This document shows, one piece after another, positions 60,992-64,000 of a DNA stretch of 64,000 nt. The notes beneath the pieces are model-generated. The model was given only the letters and a program-made list of their open reading frames with translations, was not told the DNA's origin and did no database searches. The DNA is from Megamerina dolium (taxonomy: Eukaryota > Arthropoda > Insecta > Diptera > Megamerinidae). Every line of letters starts with the position of its first letter. The stretch's first letter is position 1. The stretch is from positions 70,528,418-70,592,417 of the forward strand of contig OY978526.1 in NCBI GenBank assembly GCA_963854835.1. The letters run 5' to 3'. The position numbers and the translations under genes were made by a program.

Positions 60992-61032
60992 ATTGACATT
61001 AGCTTTGCTACTATTGCAAAGCTAATGTCAAT
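60992..61032. repeat. Perfect 17-bp hairpin
   Basis: ATTGACATTAGCTTTGC (60992-61008), loop TACTATT, then the exact complement GCAAAGCTAATGTCAAT (61016-61032). It lies close to the left end of the 60900-62810 element and may be part of its end structure. Confidence 0.9.
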
Positions 61033-61123
61033 TACTAACTTTTTCCCAAAGCAAGTATATGCTTTGTATTTAAAAATGATGACAATTTTCGGAAATTAAA
61101 AAAATTACAAAAAAAAAAAAGTA

Positions 61124-61765
61124 GTCCGGTGTGACCAAAATTTCGACGTTTTTTCATGAATTTTTTTTTAAAAGAAAATAAAATGCAATCGTTTTAAAAT
61201 TTTTACATATTTTTATTGGTGTTTTCAAGTATAGAAAAAAAAAATGTTTTTAAATTAATTTTACATTAATTTGTTTTTAATTTTTGACGTCAGAGTGGAG
61301 TTCTCAAAAAAAAGATGAGTTGGTTCGGGAAAGCACACAGCCTTCCGAAGTCATTTGAAATAAAAAATTCAAAAAGATTATTTAATGAACTAACCTATAG
61401 TATACTTAAAAAAAAATGGCGGACTTGCGAAAAATTCTTGATAATTTGTTTAAATAAAATAGTTTATTATTAAAAATTAAATATTTTAAAGGTTACGTAT
61501 TTAGATATGTGTGTCTGGAATAACGGATAAAATTTTTAGCCAAATCGGTTGAATAGTTTTGAGTTAGTGTTTCCCCGAAATTTCGAAAACATGGTTTTGA
61601 GAAAAACGCGGTTAAAGTTTTGACAACAGATTCATACACACTACGGCGCGCTCTCTTATTTTAGCTATAACTTTAAAAACAATCAAAATTTCGGTCTGAA
61701 ATTTTTAGAGTATATTTTTAAGATGTTTTTCTACCGAAAAATGTAAAGAACATGTCACACCGGAC
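61124..61765. mobile_element. Nested MITE with ends GTCCGGTGTGAC, TA target
   Basis: GTCCGGTGTGAC at 61124-61135 has its exact reverse complement at 61754-61765, with TA at both flanks, enclosing 642 bp without coding capacity. It sits inside the 60900-62810 element and so is younger. Confidence 0.75.
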
Positions 61766-63078
61766 TAATACCCTTAAATTGAAAAACATACTTTAGAAAA
61801 TATAAAAAAAATTATTTTTCAATATAGTATAGATTTAGGGCATTTCATTCTTTTAATATCATAATATATTGAGAATATGAATATGATAAAACATCAACAT
61901 ATACCGAAAAAATCAATTAAATGCTATTTAAAACATTTAAAATATACTTTAAAAATCATTTTTTGCTTCTCCAATATATTAGAGAGATCCACCGAAGGGG
62001 ATGTCAATTTTTTAAAATTGCCAATTTTTTAGGAAATTCAGTTAAACGTCATTTAAAGCACTGTATTCGATAATATACTTTTTAAAAACTTCAAAATATA
62101 CTGACGAAATTAATTTGATCATTTAAAAACGCCAAAAAAATATCTTTTCATGACAAAAAATTAAAAAAAAAAATTTTTATCTCAAAATATACTTTAAAAA
62201 TTATTGTTATATTTTTTTTTTGTTGTATTCGATAATATTCTTTCTAAAAACTCCAAAATATACTGAAAAAAATTAATTTGATGCTATTTCAAACATTTAG
62301 AACATAATTTAAAAATAATTCACGAAAAATATATCTTTTTTACCAAAAAAAAAAAAAAAAAAAGTTAAATGTAAAAAATCTAGTGTACCTAAATGTAAAA
62401 ACAAAATTTAAATTTAAAAATATACTTTAAAAAATATTTTTAGGTTTATCTGTTTCTATTCTCTAATATATTGGGCAGATCCAATGAAAGAGTTAATGTC
62501 TTCCCAATATTTGGGAAAATTCTTTCTTTTTTCATATCAAAATGCACCGAAATTATTATCAAAACCAACTTTATAAGTATAGTACGATTGCTAGATTTAC
62601 TTCTAAAAAATTAATTTGATAAAAAAAAAAATAACTGAACGTTCTGTTTTTTCACACACTGTTCCAAAAATCTATACTAATATCTCTCATCTGTTTGGTG
62701 TTTACTCAAAAACTATCTCACAATGAGCCTCAATGTTGATAGAAGTTTTACAGCGCTAAGCAAAAAAATGCGCGATAATGATGGGTGCTGCATGACCTGG
62801 AAATCTCCCCTATCTCTATATTTAATAATAACATTTATAGAAACCGATGGATGAATTATATTTTTCAAATATTATTAATTTTATTTCTACTCTCAATTGC
62901 TAAGGGATTTCATCACCAAATTAAAGTACACCTATTCCTCGATTTACATCGAGAATAGTTTTCGCGCAAAATCATGTAAATCCAATAGTAAAATGTGTAT
63001 AATTCATTCATTTACTATATTTGGGTGAAGGGAGAAGGAGAAGGTTTGGTTCTTGATCCACACCATCCCAAGGCTTAG

Positions 63079-64000
63079 TGTGTATGTGGGAAAGAGATGC
63101 CGGTGGGCTCATATCTTGGTTACTCTGATGTGTTGTAGCGATGGTTGATATTCTCTTCTATTCTGATTTTTCTGATCCGGCTCCAAGGACCAAAAAATGT
63201 GTATGTGGTAGAGAGATGAAGGGAGAGAGAGATAGGTGATAGAGGGAGAGAGGAATAGAAAATTAATTTTCTAAATAAAATAAAATTAAGATTAATATTA
63301 AACATAAAATTAAATGAAAATTAATATTAAATCAATACGTTAATTGAGAAGAAGAAAGGAAATCATAAAGTAAATTTACAAAATATAGAATTATAGATAA
63401 AAAAAATTTTATATTATAAATGAAATAATTGAAGCAGTCGATATGGCCAAAATAATGGAAGTGTTAATACTTCAGCGATGTTCAACACAAAAAAAGAGGA
63501 AAGAAAAAAAAAAACGTTTCGGGAGGGATTAGTTGACGGTCATTTGGATGCCTGGGAGCACTGAAATCGACCGGGTTGTCGATTGGGTATAAGGGTTTGG
63601 CGACCAACTTAAATCAACTTAAAATCAATAAAATGTGTTTTTTCTTTCCTTCTTATCAACCATTGTTGCCAGGACCAAAAAATGTGTATGTGGGAAAGAG
63701 ATGCCGGTGAGCTCATACCTTGGTTGCTCTGATGTGTTGTAGTGATGGTTGATATTCTCTTCTATTCTGATTTTTTTGATCCGGCTCGAAGGACCAACAA
63801 TGATTGTGTGAGGGAGTTTTTATGCCGGTGGGCCTTTCCCGTCGGTTCTGTTGCTGTTACTGCTGTGGGTTGCACTTGGTGCACAAATAAGCACTTATAT
63901 TTTCCTTTGTTTAACAAGGTGGCGAATTTTATTGTATAAATAAATTTAAACTTAAATTTAACTCCTATAGTTCACTCGATAGCATTAACTTTAATTTAGA
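63079..64000 (+). repeat. Unclassified repeat with a duplicated ~115-bp segment, runs off the window
   Basis: The segment TGTATGTGGGAAAGAGATGC ... GATCCGGCTC at 63079-63190 recurs at 63683-63797, offset about 604 bp. Its first ~60 bp also occurs at about 1696-1755. Between the copies is GA-rich simple sequence (63195-63260). It may be the end of a larger retroelement cut by the window edge. No protein is supported. Confidence 0.65.

Larger units (their letters stand above)
60900..62810. mobile_element. Inverted-repeat element with ends GGGGAGATTCCA, TA target
   Basis: GGGGAGATTCCA then TGCAGCA at 60900-60925 is matched by an inverted GGGGAGATTTCCA ... TGCAGCA at 62785-62810. TA flanks both ends. 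The 1.9-kb interior is AT-rich, has no transposase frame and contains repeated CTCCAATATATT..GAGAGATCCA-type blocks (61974 and 62458) and many AAAATATACTTTAAAAA motifs. A second MITE is nested inside (61124-61765). A non-autonomous Tc1/mariner-like element is the likeliest reading. Confidence 0.6.

Overview
The window is nuclear DNA of an insect, most likely a higher fly (Brachycera). It is AT-rich, with spliceosomal GT-AG introns and proteins closest in character to Drosophila ones. The transposons include a Hermes-like hAT, a Bari/Tc1-like element, a copia-type LTR element, RTE- and LOA/I-like LINEs and a tRNA-derived SINE. No species can be named from sequence alone.

Seven host genes are visible. 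(1) A 5'-incomplete ABCC/MRP4-type transporter on + (12577-23617, eight exons). (2, 3) Two TMEM256/DUF423 small membrane protein paralogues on - (24960-33229 and 37037-38426), made by a local duplication that also copied 3' UTR. (4) A mitochondrial 2'-O-ribose rRNA methyltransferase of the FtsJ/MRM2 family on + (39751-40588). (5, 6) Two intronless, tandem S10 serine carboxypeptidases on - (40643-42118 and 42506-43984). (7) Ire1, the ER unfolded-protein sensor kinase/RNase, on + (44717-59964, nine exons, 1103 codons, complete).

Layout: 1-12.5 kb is repeats only (a MITE candidate, a long inverted-repeat element, a Hermes-like hAT with a Tc1-like element nested in it, a LOA-type LINE remnant and a ~150-bp tandem array). 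12.5-23.6 kb is the ABC transporter, whose three large introns hold SINEs, LINE pieces and arrays. 24-38.5 kb holds the TMEM256 pair; copy A has a 7.7-kb repeat-filled intron. 38.5-60 kb is a compact block (MRM2, two carboxypeptidases, Ire1), except that the last Ire1 intron is 8.9 kb and holds a SINE, a LINE endonuclease fragment and a 480-bp satellite array split by a copia element. 60-64 kb is 3' flank with nested inverted-repeat elements and an unknown tandem repeat running off the end.

The genes do not form one pathway. The most informative content is the transposon archaeology: insertions dated by exact target duplications, nested elements, and a SINE family whose 3' tail resembles that of the local RTE LINE. 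I found no unknown multi-gene system.
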